From: CAWEHU01 sp963808965
GTDB taxonomy: Bacteria > Pseudomonadota > Alphaproteobacteria > Acetobacterales > Acetobacteraceae
DNA: 64,000 nucleotides
Assembly: GCA_963808965.1 (NCBI GenBank)
Contig: CAWEHU010000010.1
Coordinates: 62,001 to 126,000 of the forward strand
Direction: 5' to 3'
Part shown: piece after piece, positions 35,085 through 43,437 of the stretch
How the letters are laid out: each line of letters starts with the position of its first letter
How positions within the stretch are numbered: position 1 is the stretch's first letter
The notes under the pieces: generated by a model
Database searches by the model: none
What the model was told of the DNA's origin: nothing
What the model saw: the letters and a program-made list of their open reading frames with translations, nothing else
Translations under genes and position numbers: made by a program

Positions 35085-35398
35085 GTTTCCTCCTCACTTG
35101 TTTTTGGCCCCGGAACCCGGCGTGAGAGCTAACAGGGTATCAACGGACGCGCCTCACGGTCGCCCGGCTGCCCCCCGTGTTTCCGCTGCATAAATGAGTT
35201 CGCACCACCTTGCACGCGATTTCTTGTTGCATGCACAAAGAAGTTGCGGACAAGCGAGGGGAGAGCTTAAGTAGCGATGCTGAACCCCGCAATATAATGC
35301 GTGTGTTATGGTCGCCATAAGTCGATAAGCATAGTTAGGGCCGGACGTCCTCGCAGCGCTCGTGCGCTTCCGTACCGGTCCTTGAGGGGAGGGAGAGC
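35085..35398. promoter_or_regulatory. divergent control region between the urate permease and uraH-puuD
   Basis: No gene is visible in this 314-base gap. It contains a perfect TATAAT at 35293-35298, about 100 bases before uraH, and a palindrome TTATGGTCGCCATAA at 35306-35320 just downstream, placed where a repressor could block transcription from that element. Near 35204-35240 a TTGCA-rich stretch (TTGCACGCG, TTGTTGCATGCACAA) may serve the opposite promoter. No good -35 was found for the TATAAT, so activation is possible. Confidence 0.6.
35306..35320. promoter_or_regulatory. candidate operator TTATGG-TCG-CCATAA
   Basis: Two perfect six-base arms around a three-base spacer lie eight bases downstream of a TATAAT box. 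The geometry suits a dimeric repressor. Which regulator binds is unknown; candidates include the IclR protein at 31 kb or the LysR-type protein at 37.7 kb. Confidence 0.5.
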
Positions 35399-35749
35399 AT
35401 GGGTAGAATTACCACCCACGTTTTGGACGTGGCGCGCGGAAAGCCGGCCGCGGGGGTACGCATCGAATTGCACGCTCGCGGAGCCGAGCCGCAGTTGTTG
35501 CAGGCCACCGAGACGAACGAGGACGGGCGTTGCGACCGTCCCATGCTGGAGGGGCCGGAATTCCGCACGGGCGAATACGAGTTGATCTTCTTCGTCGGAG
35601 ATTATTTCGGGCGCCAGGGACTCGAGTTGCCGCAGCCTCGCTTCCTCGACCAGGTGGTCATCCGGTTTGGCGTGGCGGATGCCGGGCAGCACTTTCATGT
35701 TCCGCTGCTCGTCTCTCCCTGGTGCTTCAGCACGTATCGGGGCAGTTGA
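35399..35749 (+). CDS. uraH: cytoplasmic 5-hydroxyisourate hydrolase
   Basis: A 116-residue transthyretin-like enzyme that hydrolyses 5-hydroxyisourate to OHCU. It begins GRITTHVLDVARGKPAAGV and ends HFHVPLLVSPWCFSTYRGS, with the conserved histidines, an arginine in the second strand and the YRGS end. There is no signal peptide, unlike the copy at 17 kb; length is typical for the cytoplasmic form. The ATG follows GAGGGGAGGGAGAGC. puuD starts 44 bases downstream, making a uraH-puuD unit divergent from the permease-uraD unit. Confidence 0.93.
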   Translation: MGRITTHVLDVARGKPAAGVRIELHARGAEPQLLQATETNEDGRCDRPMLEGPEFRTGEYELIFFVGDYFGRQGLELPQPRFLDQVVIRFGVADAGQHFHVPLLVSPWCFSTYRGS

Positions 35750-35793
35750 GCGGTTCAGACCTGCACTCGCGGACATCGAACAAGGAAAAGTCC

Positions 35794-37060
35794 ATGGGAC
35801 CAATCATCACCGAATGGGGCAGCTTGCTGTTGCGCTGGGTGCATGTGATCACGGGCATCGCCTGGATCGGCTCCTCCTTTTACTTCATGCATCTCGACGC
35901 CAGCATACGCGAGACGCCAGACATTCCGGCCGGGAAAGGCGGCGCTGCCTGGGAAGTGCATGGCGGAGGATTTTACCAAATACGGAAGTATCTTGTCGCG
36001 CCGGAAAAGCTGCCGGATGAGATGATCTGGCACAAATGGCAGTCCTATTCGACTTGGCTGTCCGGATTCTTCCTGCTTATCTGGGTCTATTACGCGCAGT
36101 CGCAGCTATACCTGATCGACCCCGCGGTTCTGGCGCTGTCGCCGGTGGTAGCGGCGATCATCGGATTGGTGGGCCTTGCCCTGGGCTGGATCGTTTACGA
36201 CCAGCTCTGCAAGTCGCCGCTCGGCAAGAACGATGTCGCCCTCGCAGCGGTGGTCTTCGCCTTCGTGATTCTGATGGCGTTCGCATTCCAGCACGTCTTC
36301 TCCGGACGTGGGGCGCTCAACCATACCGGGGCGCTGATGGCGACGATGATGACGGGGAACGTTTTCTTCGTGATCATCCCGAACCAGAAGAAGGTCGTGG
36401 CGGCGCTCATCGCGGGCCGCACTCCTGATCCGGCGCTTGGAAAGGCCGCCAAGCAGCGTTCGACCCACAACAATTATCTTACGCTGCCCGTCTTGTTCCT
36501 CATGCTGTCAAACCACTACCCGCTCACCTACTCGACGCCCTATGCATGGGCCATCGTCGCGTTGGTCCTCGTGACCGGCACGATCATCCGCCACTACTAC
36601 AATGTCACCCATGCGCATCAAGGCAACCCATGGTGGGCCTGGGTGGTCGCGGCGGTTTGCATCGCGCTCGCCGCCTGGATCAGCGCGGCTACCGCGCCAG
36701 GCGCGCAGGAGATTCTTGGCCGCCTGCATGTCATCTCGCCAGCGTACGGGGCCGTGCTGATCTCTCCGGCGCATGGCGGCGACCGCCGAGCCGAAAGCGG
36801 AAAACAAGCAGCAATTGTTCGATGACGCGGCTACGGTCATCACCTCCCGTTGCTCCATGTGCCACGCACCCGAGCCGGTATGGGAGGGAATTGGGATCGC
36901 TCCCAAGGGCGTCTTGCTCGATACGGAACCGCACATCAAGCGCGAGGCGCCGGCCATCCTGGTGCAGGCGGTGCTGACCCATGCGATGCCGCCGAACAAT
37001 ATCACCGAGATGACCAACGAGGAGCGCGACACGGTCGCGGCCTGGCTCAAGTCACGTTGA
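35794..37060 (+). CDS. puuD: membrane-bound cytochrome c urate oxidase (single frameshift, 36750-36790)
   Basis: A 421-residue PuuD-type protein after removing one base. An N-terminal membrane domain with about eight helices starts LLLRWVHVITGIAWIGSSFY and has several helix histidines likely to bind haem or substrate. It is followed by a C-terminal cytochrome c domain with the haem site CSMCH (about residue 352) and a methionine-proline ligand block HAMPPNNITEM. PuuD proteins oxidise urate to 5-hydroxyisourate and pass electrons to the respiratory chain instead of to oxygen. The reading frame shifts in the linker; one fix within GATCTC at 36757-36762 restores GATTC or GACTC and reads GAVLILRRMAATAEPK, another lies in GAAAGCGG near 36790. 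The cytochrome domain alone lacks any export signal, so the two parts must be one protein. Confidence 0.88.
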
Positions 37061-37062
37061 GC

Positions 37063-37091
37063 GAGCCGCCCCGCGACGGGTGGGGCGGCTC
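37063..37091. terminator. bidirectional hairpin between puuD and uspA
   Basis: GAGCCGCCCC at 37063-37072 pairs perfectly with GGGGCGGCTC at 37082-37091 around a nine-base loop. It sits two bases after the puuD stop and 21 bases beyond the stop of the convergent uspA gene, so it may serve both. No T tract on either side. Confidence 0.7.
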
Positions 37092-37112
37092 GGCGCCCCT
37101 GCCAGCTAACGG

Positions 37113-37550
37113 TCAGCGATAGACGAGAACCGGGATTGTGGAGTGCGTGAGCACCTTCACCGTCTCGCTGCCCAGAACGATCGCCGAGACGCCCCGCCGC
37201 CCATGCGAGGCCATGACGATGAGGTCGCATCCTTCCGACTTGGCGGCCGATATGATCGCCTCGTAGGGATGTGCGTGCTCGACGTGAAGCGTGTCGCATG
37301 GCACGCCCACGGCCTTCGCCTCGTCAACGATAGCGCCGAGTACCTTGGCGGCGTATTCCTCCCGGCGCCTTCTGAAATCGACCATATCCTGCGGGAGTAT
37401 CGCCGATTGCGCAGCGAGCTCCGGCACACCCGTCGAGGCCATCAGAGCCGTAACCCTAGCGCCGATTTCCTTGGCCAAGGCGAGGCCGTGCCCGACGGCC
37501 CTCGAGGCGAGATCCGAGCCGTCGGTCGGGATCAGAATGTGCTTGTACAT
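37113..37550 (-). CDS. universal stress protein, UspA family
   Basis: A 145-residue single Usp domain starting MYKHILIPTDGSDLASRAV. The ATP-binding type motif GRRGVSAIVLGSET (glycine-rich loop) is at about residues 118-131 after the strand DLIVMASHG. Such proteins act in the cytoplasm in stress adaptation, with no enzyme activity assigned. It is convergent with puuD and divergent from the LysR-type gene. Confidence 0.9.
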   Translation of the reverse strand: MYKHILIPTDGSDLASRAVGHGLALAKEIGARVTALMASTGVPELAAQSAILPQDMVDFRRRREEYAAKVLGAIVDEAKAVGVPCDTLHVEHAHPYEAIISAAKSEGCDLIVMASHGRRGVSAIVLGSETVKVLTHSTIPVLVYR

Positions 37551-37740
37551 CGTACTCGCTCCTGTCGCGGCGGGCCCGCGTGATCGGCCTTGCCCGTTTC
37601 GCTTCTATACTTGCCGGCGGCATCGGCGAGGATCAATAGCGGATCCGCCGCTGAACAGGGGTTAGGGGAGCCCGTGACACCAGGGCTTGCGGCCGTGCCA
37701 TACTTGCCTTCGGTCGACCGCTTCCGAAGGGCTCCTCCCG

Positions 37741-38727
37741 ATGGACGAGATCAAGACATCCCTCGACCTGTATTTGCTCCGGGTCCTGCACACATTGCTG
37801 ACCGAAGGAAGCGTGACGCGGGCCGCGGCCAAGCTCAATCAATCGCAGCCGGCCGTCAGTGCGGCGCTTCGCCGCCTGCGCGACATCACCGGCGACCCGC
37901 TGTTGGTGCGCAGCAGATCGGGGATGGTGCCGACCGAGTACGGCGCCGCGCTGCTCGATCCGGTGCGCAACGCGCTCCGCGAAATCGACAGGATTGTGCC
38001 GTATCGGACCGAGTTCGACCCCCTGAGGTCGGTGCGGACCTTCAAGATCGGCTCGCCCGATTATTTGAATGTCCTGTTCCTGCCGACGGTCGTGCGCAGC
38101 TTCCGGAGGCAAGCGCCGGGCGCGCGTCTCGAATGGCACTCGTTGAACCCGGTATTCGATTACGAGCGCGCTTTGGAAACGGGTCAGCTCGATCTTGCGA
38201 TCGGGAATTGGCCCGAGCCGCCCGAAGGCCTGCACCGAAGCGACCTGTTCGCCGACCGGATGGTCTGCCTCATGTCCGACAAGCATCCGGGCGCTTCAGA
38301 GCCGCTCACCCTGGACGCATATCTCCAGAGCACGCATCTGGCTCCCACGGCCTACTCGACCACGCACCGGGACATCGTCGATCAGCATCTGGCGCGGGAG
38401 CGGCTGAAACGCCAGGTGTTCGTCTCCATTCCCTATTTCAACCTGGTGCCTTACGCGCTGGTGGACTCGGACCTGATCTTCACGACCACGGAGTCCTTCG
38501 CCCAATATTACGCGGGCTTTCTCCCGCTGACGATAAAGGATGCTCCGTTCGGTTTTCCCCCGATGCGATACTATCAGCTCTGGCACGAGCGAGCCGGCCG
38601 TTCGCAGGAGGTTCGATGGCTGCGGGACCTTGTCGCGCAAGCAATCAACAAGCTGCTGGCGGAAAGATCTGCCTCGGGTAGCTCACGTCCGAGCGTTCGG
38701 AGCGTAAATCCGGAGAATGACCGTTGA
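37741..38727 (+). CDS. LysR-family transcriptional regulator
   Basis: A 328-residue LysR-type protein. The N-terminal helix-turn-helix is clear (residues 8-65: LLRVLHTLLTEGSVTRAAAKL, QSQPAVSAALRRLRDITGDPLLVR). The effector domain follows, with RTFKIGSPDYLNVLFLPTVV starting near residue 98 and ETGQLDLAIGNWP near 145. The start ATG 37741 gives the usual short lead before the HTH. It is not tightly linked to a neighbouring operon; a role in the nearby purine island is possible. The effector domain resembles the NodD/LinR-like subgroup in spacing, but the ligand is unknown. Confidence 0.88.
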   Translation: MDEIKTSLDLYLLRVLHTLLTEGSVTRAAAKLNQSQPAVSAALRRLRDITGDPLLVRSRSGMVPTEYGAALLDPVRNALREIDRIVPYRTEFDPLRSVRTFKIGSPDYLNVLFLPTVVRSFRRQAPGARLEWHSLNPVFDYERALETGQLDLAIGNWPEPPEGLHRSDLFADRMVCLMSDKHPGASEPLTLDAYLQSTHLAPTAYSTTHRDIVDQHLARERLKRQVFVSIPYFNLVPYALVDSDLIFTTTESFAQYYAGFLPLTIKDAPFGFPPMRYYQLWHERAGRSQEVRWLRDLVAQAINKLLAERSASGSSRPSVRSVNPENDR

Positions 38728-38835
38728 CACCTGCTCCGGTCGGGGCGGAGACTTCCGAAGCGCACCAGAGCGCGACAGGATAGCCGGACTCGTAATCGGC
38801 AATAGGTTCACGTCCAAGCATATGTCGGAGGTCTC

Positions 38836-39225
38836 GTGCTTCGTTCCCTCATCTTCGGCGCTCTTCTCGTCACCGTTGCTTCGGCGCCCGCCATGGCACA
38901 AGACGCGGCAGCGGGAGAGAAGGATTTCGCGGTCTGCCGCGCCTGCCATCAGATCGGTCCCAACGCGAAGAACGCGGTCGGGCCGGAGCTGAACGGCCTG
39001 ATTGGGCGAAAAGCCGGTACCGCTCCCGGTTACAACTACTCGGCTGCGAACAAAAACTCGGGGATCACCTGGGACGCGGAGACCCTGACGCCCTATCTCG
39101 AGAACCCGCAAGGGGTGGTGAAGGGCACGAAGATGATTTTCGCCGGGATCAAGGATCCTCAGAAGGTGAAAGACGTGATCGCGTTCCTCAGTCAGTTCAA
39201 TGCGGATGGGACGAAAAAGAGCTAG
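38836..39225 (+). CDS. periplasmic class I cytochrome c
   Basis: A 129-residue exported monohaem cytochrome of the c2/c550 type. A signal peptide covers residues 1-21 (cleavage after AMA), the haem site is CRACH near residue 34, and GPELNGLIGRKAG and KMIFAGIKDP carry the conserved loop and the distal methionine. GTG start preceded by CGGAGGTCTC. It could accept electrons from PuuD's cytochrome domain or from sulfite dehydrogenase, but no operon link shows this. Confidence 0.9.
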   Translation: MLRSLIFGALLVTVASAPAMAQDAAAGEKDFAVCRACHQIGPNAKNAVGPELNGLIGRKAGTAPGYNYSAANKNSGITWDAETLTPYLENPQGVVKGTKMIFAGIKDPQKVKDVIAFLSQFNADGTKKS

Positions 39226-39273
39226 TAAGCCGGAGCCACGATTTGACACGGCCCCCACCGAGAGCGTCTCGAC

Positions 39274-39558
39274 GTGAAGGCGATTTTACGTGATCGAGTG
39301 ATCGCCGAGAGCGACGACATCGTCGAGTGCGGCGGCTATCGCTACTTCCCGAGTTCAGCCGTGCGCATGGAATGGCTTAAGAAGGCTGGGAAGACGGAGT
39401 TGGATCGTGCCTGCCCGCATGGCGTCCAGTTCTACGACGTGATGATCGACGGCGCGCTGCATGAGCGCGTCGCCTGGGTCTATGAGGACCCGCGCGCCGC
39501 GATGCAGCAAGTGGCCGGGCGCTTCGGGTTCTGGGAAGCGGTCGAGGTGATCGACTGA
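39274..39558 (+). CDS. DUF427 family protein
   Basis: A 94-residue protein of the DUF427 family, a small beta-rich fold of unknown role found across bacteria and fungi. Typical features: RDRVIAESDDIVECGGYRYF near the start, then ACPHGVQFYDV and VAWVYEDP. GTG start 49 bases after the cytochrome c gene on the same strand, so the two may be co-transcribed. The central DRACPHG differs from the TxCP-KG form common in the family. Confidence 0.8.
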   Translation: MKAILRDRVIAESDDIVECGGYRYFPSSAVRMEWLKKAGKTELDRACPHGVQFYDVMIDGALHERVAWVYEDPRAAMQQVAGRFGFWEAVEVID

Positions 39559-39637
39559 GCCGCCCGGATCGGGTGGTGGTCGCGCCGGGACCGCGCTTCC
39601 AATATCGGCCGGAGAGCGCTGCTGAACGCAAAAAGCC

Positions 39638-40003
39638 CTAGACCCGTGTCATGAGCTCAAGAACGTGCCCATCGGGATCGCGGAAATAAAACCCGCGCCC
39701 TTGATTCCACGAATTTAGCTCTCGATTGTCGAGATGCCAGGGATCGCTTCCGTAGGGAATGCCTGCCGCTTTCACGCGCTCGAGGATCGTGTCGAACTCG
39801 CTGTCTTCCACATGGAACGCGTAGTGATGGCTCTCGAAAGCGTCCCGGTCGTCAAAGTCGAGGGTGAGCGTCGGGTTTACACGCACGGGCGCGAAATGCC
39901 CGCTCGGTCCCTCGTAGGCGAGGCCAAAAATCTCGGCGAAGAACCTGGCTGCCGCCTCCTTGTCACGCGACGGCACGATCGTGTGATTCAGTATGATGGC
40001 CAT
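39638..40003 (-). CDS. VOC-superfamily (glyoxalase/dioxygenase fold) protein
   Basis: A 121-residue protein with the paired beta-alpha-beta3 VOC fold. It begins MAIILNHTIVPSRDKEAAARFFAEIFGL and contains HHYAFHVEDSEFD and the C-terminal GRGFYFRDPDGHVLELMTRV. The histidine in HTIV and the glutamate in VLELMT match the usual metal ligands. The substrate is unknown. The ATG at 40003 follows GGAGAACGGAGCC; the frame runs 19 codons further upstream without family likeness. Divergent from the pirin gene with about 80 bases between starts. Confidence 0.85.
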   Translation of the reverse strand: MAIILNHTIVPSRDKEAAARFFAEIFGLAYEGPSGHFAPVRVNPTLTLDFDDRDAFESHHYAFHVEDSEFDTILERVKAAGIPYGSDPWHLDNRELNSWNQGRGFYFRDPDGHVLELMTRV

Positions 40004-40086
40004 GGCTCCGTTCTCCTCCATGCTACCGTGGACGTTCCGGACGAGCCCATTATACCGCAACCGGCCTTCCGGTTAGGAGACGGACC

Positions 40087-40785
40087 ATGATCGAGCTTCG
40101 ACCCTATGACAGCCTCGGCGGGGGCCACCACGACTGGCTCGATACGAAGCACCACTTCTCGTTCGCCGAATATGACGATCCGCAGCGCATGCACTGGGGC
40201 GCCTTGCGGGTCTGGAACGACGACGAGATAGCGCCGAAGAACGGCTTCCCTCTGCATCCGCACGCGGACATGGAGATCATTACCTATGTCCGGCAGGGCG
40301 CGATCACGCACCAGGACAGCCTCGGCAACAAGGGGCGCACCGAAGCGGGGGATGTGCAGGTCATGAGCGCCGGCACAGGTATCCGGCACGCCGAATACAA
40401 TCTCGAACCCGAGGTGACGAAGATTTTTCAGATCTGGATCATCCCGACGGAGCGGGGCGGTGCGCCTTCCTGGGGAGCGAAGGCGTTTCCCAAATCCGAT
40501 CGCGCCGGGCGCTTCGTCACTCTGGCGAGCGGCCGCGGACCGGATGGTGACAGCCTGCCGATCCGCGCGGACGCTCGCGTGCTCGGCGCGACGCTAAAGG
40601 CTGGGCAGACGGCAGAGTATCCGCTCGGTGCGGACCGCAAGGCCTATTTGGTGCCGGCGACGGGAGCAGTGGAGGTGAATGGGGTGCGTGTCGCCGCCCG
40701 CGATGGCGCCGCGGTGCGCGACGAGAACGTGTTGCGTTTCACCGCAGTCGAGGATTCCGAGATCATTTTGGTGGATGCGGCCTGA
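40087..40785 (+). CDS. pirin-family protein (YhhW-like)
   Basis: A 232-residue bicupin. The N-terminal cupin shows FPLHPHADMEIITYV with the metal-binding histidines and glutamate, HQDSLGN, and GTGIRHAEYN carrying the last histidine. IWIIPTERGGAPSWG leads into the C-terminal cupin. YhhW/pirin relatives have quercetin 2,3-dioxygenase activity in vitro, and their physiological role is uncertain. It abuts the stop of the next, convergent gene with no gap. Confidence 0.9.
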   Translation: MIELRPYDSLGGGHHDWLDTKHHFSFAEYDDPQRMHWGALRVWNDDEIAPKNGFPLHPHADMEIITYVRQGAITHQDSLGNKGRTEAGDVQVMSAGTGIRHAEYNLEPEVTKIFQIWIIPTERGGAPSWGAKAFPKSDRAGRFVTLASGRGPDGDSLPIRADARVLGATLKAGQTAEYPLGADRKAYLVPATGAVEVNGVRVAARDGAAVRDENVLRFTAVEDSEIILVDAA

Positions 40786-41547
40786 TTAGGCCACTTCCAG
40801 CTCGGCTGGATATTCCTTTTCGCGTGCTTCGGGCGGCAGGGCGGCGTTTTCGATCATAGGGGACAGTCCGGACATCGAACCGGGCCGAGCATCCGCTTTT
40901 CGTTTGCGGGCGGCCGCCATCGAAGCCTGCGAATCGGCCCAGATATCGCCGAGCGCGAGAAGCAAGGCACCCGGAATCCGGACGGTGCGCAGCAGCGCGG
41001 TATCCGGGACTTCGGGAGCTTCCGACGGCTCGACTGCCGAATAGAGGCAGCGGAACGTCCCGATTCCCGGCTCAACGAAAGTCACGGCGGCCTGAACTTC
41101 GCCGAGCTTGAGCTCTACTTCGAGTGTTGCGCCGATGTGAGCGCGCAGCTCATCCGGCATGGCGCCTGCGAATTGCTCGACCAACCCGGCGAGGGTCGTG
41201 CCGAATACCGGGAGGAAGATGGCGGCGGCCTCGCTTTCCAAGGCGTCAATCTGATCCGTCGTGACCGAACTTTCCGGGATCAGCGTCAGCGTCCTCCGGC
41301 CCATGTTCCAGAATGATCGGACCAGTTCCGGCGCACTCTTGGGATTGCAGCCGGCGAGCCCGACCCCAAGCGTCAGTGCGACAAGATGATCCGGCCGGAC
41401 CTGGGCGGCGTTGGTGCCGCGAGCGGACCTTGGCCACAGCGCGCCATCAGTCGCGTTCTTCAGGCGCGCGGCGATCGATGCCGTGGTCGCAAGCGGGAAG
41501 TTCGTTTTGTGTGCAATCTGCTGCACCGCTGGCCGGACCTGCGGCAT
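40786..41547 (-). CDS. hypothetical protein (253 aa)
   Basis: I do not recognise this protein. It is soluble and has a likely N-terminal helical segment resembling a small DNA-binding region (TTASIAARLKNATDGALWPRS, about residues 22-42), a DHLVALTLGVGL helix and a beta-rich middle, ending in a charged tail (ARKRKADARPG). ATG 41547 follows GGGGAGGTTAGAGGG. Similar small regulator-like proteins occur near phage genes in alphaproteobacteria, but no phage genes surround it here. It is a single-gene unit between convergent pirin and the decarboxylase. Confidence 0.6.
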   Translation of the reverse strand: MPQVRPAVQQIAHKTNFPLATTASIAARLKNATDGALWPRSARGTNAAQVRPDHLVALTLGVGLAGCNPKSAPELVRSFWNMGRRTLTLIPESSVTTDQIDALESEAAAIFLPVFGTTLAGLVEQFAGAMPDELRAHIGATLEVELKLGEVQAAVTFVEPGIGTFRCLYSAVEPSEAPEVPDTALLRTVRIPGALLLALGDIWADSQASMAAARKRKADARPGSMSGLSPMIENAALPPEAREKEYPAELEVA

Positions 41548-41683
41548 CCCTCTAACCTCCCCGAATCGGATCTAAGGAGATCAGGGTAGAGGACCTCAAA
41601 CGGAAGTCAAAGAACGTCGCACAGGTACCGGCTGATTTTGCCTTTTGGCCGGCCCCTTCCGGGGCCAGGAATGCGAGGGAGGG

Positions 41684-43321
41684 TTATCCCCCGCGCTCCC
41701 GCGCCGCCTTGAAGCCGGCCACGAAGCGCGCGAGCGTTTCGGACGTGCTGCCGCGGGGGAGCATCGCCTCGATGAGCTGGAAGCGGCCGCGCGTCGTGGC
41801 TGCGCGTTCGAGCGCCGCAGTCAACTCCGCGCGGGTGTGGACGCGTATCCCCTCGCCGCCGAGCGTAGGCGCGAGTGCGGCGAAGTTCCAGTCATCGAGG
41901 TCGTTGAATTTCAACTCCGGCTGGAACACGCGCAGCATCTCCCAGCTCGCATTGTTGAACACGATCACGATCGGGTCCCAGCCATAGCGGCGGCAGTTGC
42001 CCAGCTCGAAGCCGGTCATCTGGAACGCGCCGTCACCAACCAGGATCAGGGGCCGCCCTCCTGACGCGACGCAAGCGCCAAGGCCCGCGGGCACGCCATA
42101 ACCCATGCCCGCATAGTAGCCCGGCGCAACCAGATTTGTATTGGCGATCTCCATCGCGGTGAACAGGCAGTCTCCCATATCGGCGGCGATCGGCATCGGG
42201 CCGTGTCGCTCGAACAGATCGTTTATCGCCGCGGCGATGTCGGATGGCGCGAGCAGCGTATCGTCCGCGGGCATTTCACGTCGCGTCGGCTGTTCCACGC
42301 TGCTTGGCGGCGCTCCGGCGTTCGGTTTTCCAGGCGCCCTGGCGAGCAGCGCATCGACCAGCTCGTCAAGCGGGATGTCCGGGAAGACATGATGGCCGAT
42401 CCGCACCTCACGGTTGATCGCGAGCGTCATGGCGCGGATGTCGATCTTCCGGTGTGAGACCGCGAAATTGGTATCGCTCAGGATGACGCCGAGCAGCAGG
42501 AGCCAGTCCGCCTGCTCGACGAGATCGGTGATCTCCCTTCGGCCGGCCGCGCCCAGATAAGTGCCGCGCACGAGCCCCGGATGAGCGCTCAGCAATCCGC
42601 GACCCATGAAACTTGTCACCACCGGCACGCCGAGCCGTTTCGCCAGAGCCGCGACCTTCTCCTCGACTCCGTACCGGCGCACCTCCACGTCCACCATCAG
42701 CGCTGGGCGTTCTGCGCGCGCCAGACGGTCGAGGATTTCCGTCGCGCACTCGGCGAGCGCCTCGGGATCAGCGCGACGGCGTGGAAGCATCGGAACCGGC
42801 GCGACTTCGGCGCCGACCAGATCGCGCGGCAACTCGATATAGACCGGCAGCGAGTACTCGATGGCCGAGCGCAGCACGCGCGCGATCTGCTCAGGCGCAC
42901 GCGCCGGCTCCTCCAGGATTGCCTGGTCGCAGGTGATTTCGGCGAAGATGCGGGCCTGCGTGTCCAGCGCACGCGACATATGGTGGAGATGGAAGCCCGA
43001 ACGGCGCTCGCCCATGCCCGGCGCTCCCGAAACGACGACAACGGGCACCCGCTCGGCGTAAGCGCCAGCGACCGGGTTCACCAGGTTGAACGCGCCCGCG
43101 CCCCAGGTCGCGACCGCGACCGAGATCGAAGCGCGGAAACGTGCTGCGGCGTCAGCGGCGAAGCCCACCGCCGGCTCGTGGCTCATTGTATAGAAGGGGA
43201 GGGCGCCGTTCTCCTCGATCACCTTGAAGAAGGGCAGCACGAAGTCTCCGGGAATGCCGAAAATCTCCCGCGCGCCGTGAGCGCTGAACGCCTCCAGCAG
43301 CGCCTCACCCAATTTCGGCAT
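41684..43321 (-). CDS. ipdC: indolepyruvate/phenylpyruvate decarboxylase
   Basis: A 545-residue thiamine diphosphate enzyme whose pattern closely follows the Azospirillum IpdC/PPDC enzyme, including identical length. FGIPGDFVLPFFKVIEE and MSHEPAVGFAADAAARF (with the activating glutamate) lie in the N-terminal domain. GTYLGAAG and ILSDTNFAVSHRKIDIR are in the middle, and AADMGDCLFTAMEI and GDGAFQMTGFELGNCRRYG (ThDP GDG motif) in the C-terminal domain. It decarboxylates aromatic 2-oxoacids to aldehydes, a step to indole-3-acetate or phenylacetate. It is divergent from an acyl-CoA dehydrogenase gene with about 116 bases between. Whether auxin is made cannot be told. Confidence 0.88.
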   Translation of the reverse strand: MPKLGEALLEAFSAHGAREIFGIPGDFVLPFFKVIEENGALPFYTMSHEPAVGFAADAAARFRASISVAVATWGAGAFNLVNPVAGAYAERVPVVVVSGAPGMGERRSGFHLHHMSRALDTQARIFAEITCDQAILEEPARAPEQIARVLRSAIEYSLPVYIELPRDLVGAEVAPVPMLPRRRADPEALAECATEILDRLARAERPALMVDVEVRRYGVEEKVAALAKRLGVPVVTSFMGRGLLSAHPGLVRGTYLGAAGRREITDLVEQADWLLLLGVILSDTNFAVSHRKIDIRAMTLAINREVRIGHHVFPDIPLDELVDALLARAPGKPNAGAPPSSVEQPTRREMPADDTLLAPSDIAAAINDLFERHGPMPIAADMGDCLFTAMEIANTNLVAPGYYAGMGYGVPAGLGACVASGGRPLILVGDGAFQMTGFELGNCRRYGWDPIVIVFNNASWEMLRVFQPELKFNDLDDWNFAALAPTLGGEGIRVHTRAELTAALERAATTRGRFQLIEAMLPRGSTSETLARFVAGFKAARERGG

Positions 43322-43437
43322 CGCAGTTTTCTCCTCATCCCTTCCGCCGAGAATGCCGCATCCGCCCGACCGTGTGGCGAAAATTGTGCTCCGCGCCGGC
43401 CGGGCTATGCTGCCGGCCGCACCCAGCGGAGAGCGGC

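Noticed and set aside
36773..37060. Independent small cytochrome c gene downstream of puuD
   Set aside because: It has no signal peptide, so haem could not be attached. It matches the PuuD C-terminal domain and is better read as the frame-shifted end of puuD.
30497..37060. The frameshifted purine genes (gcl, uraD, puuD, and also pyk and the M20 gene) as true pseudogenes
   Set aside because: Each break is a single base in an otherwise perfectly conserved protein with no other damage, and several fall at one sequence motif; sequencing error is more likely.
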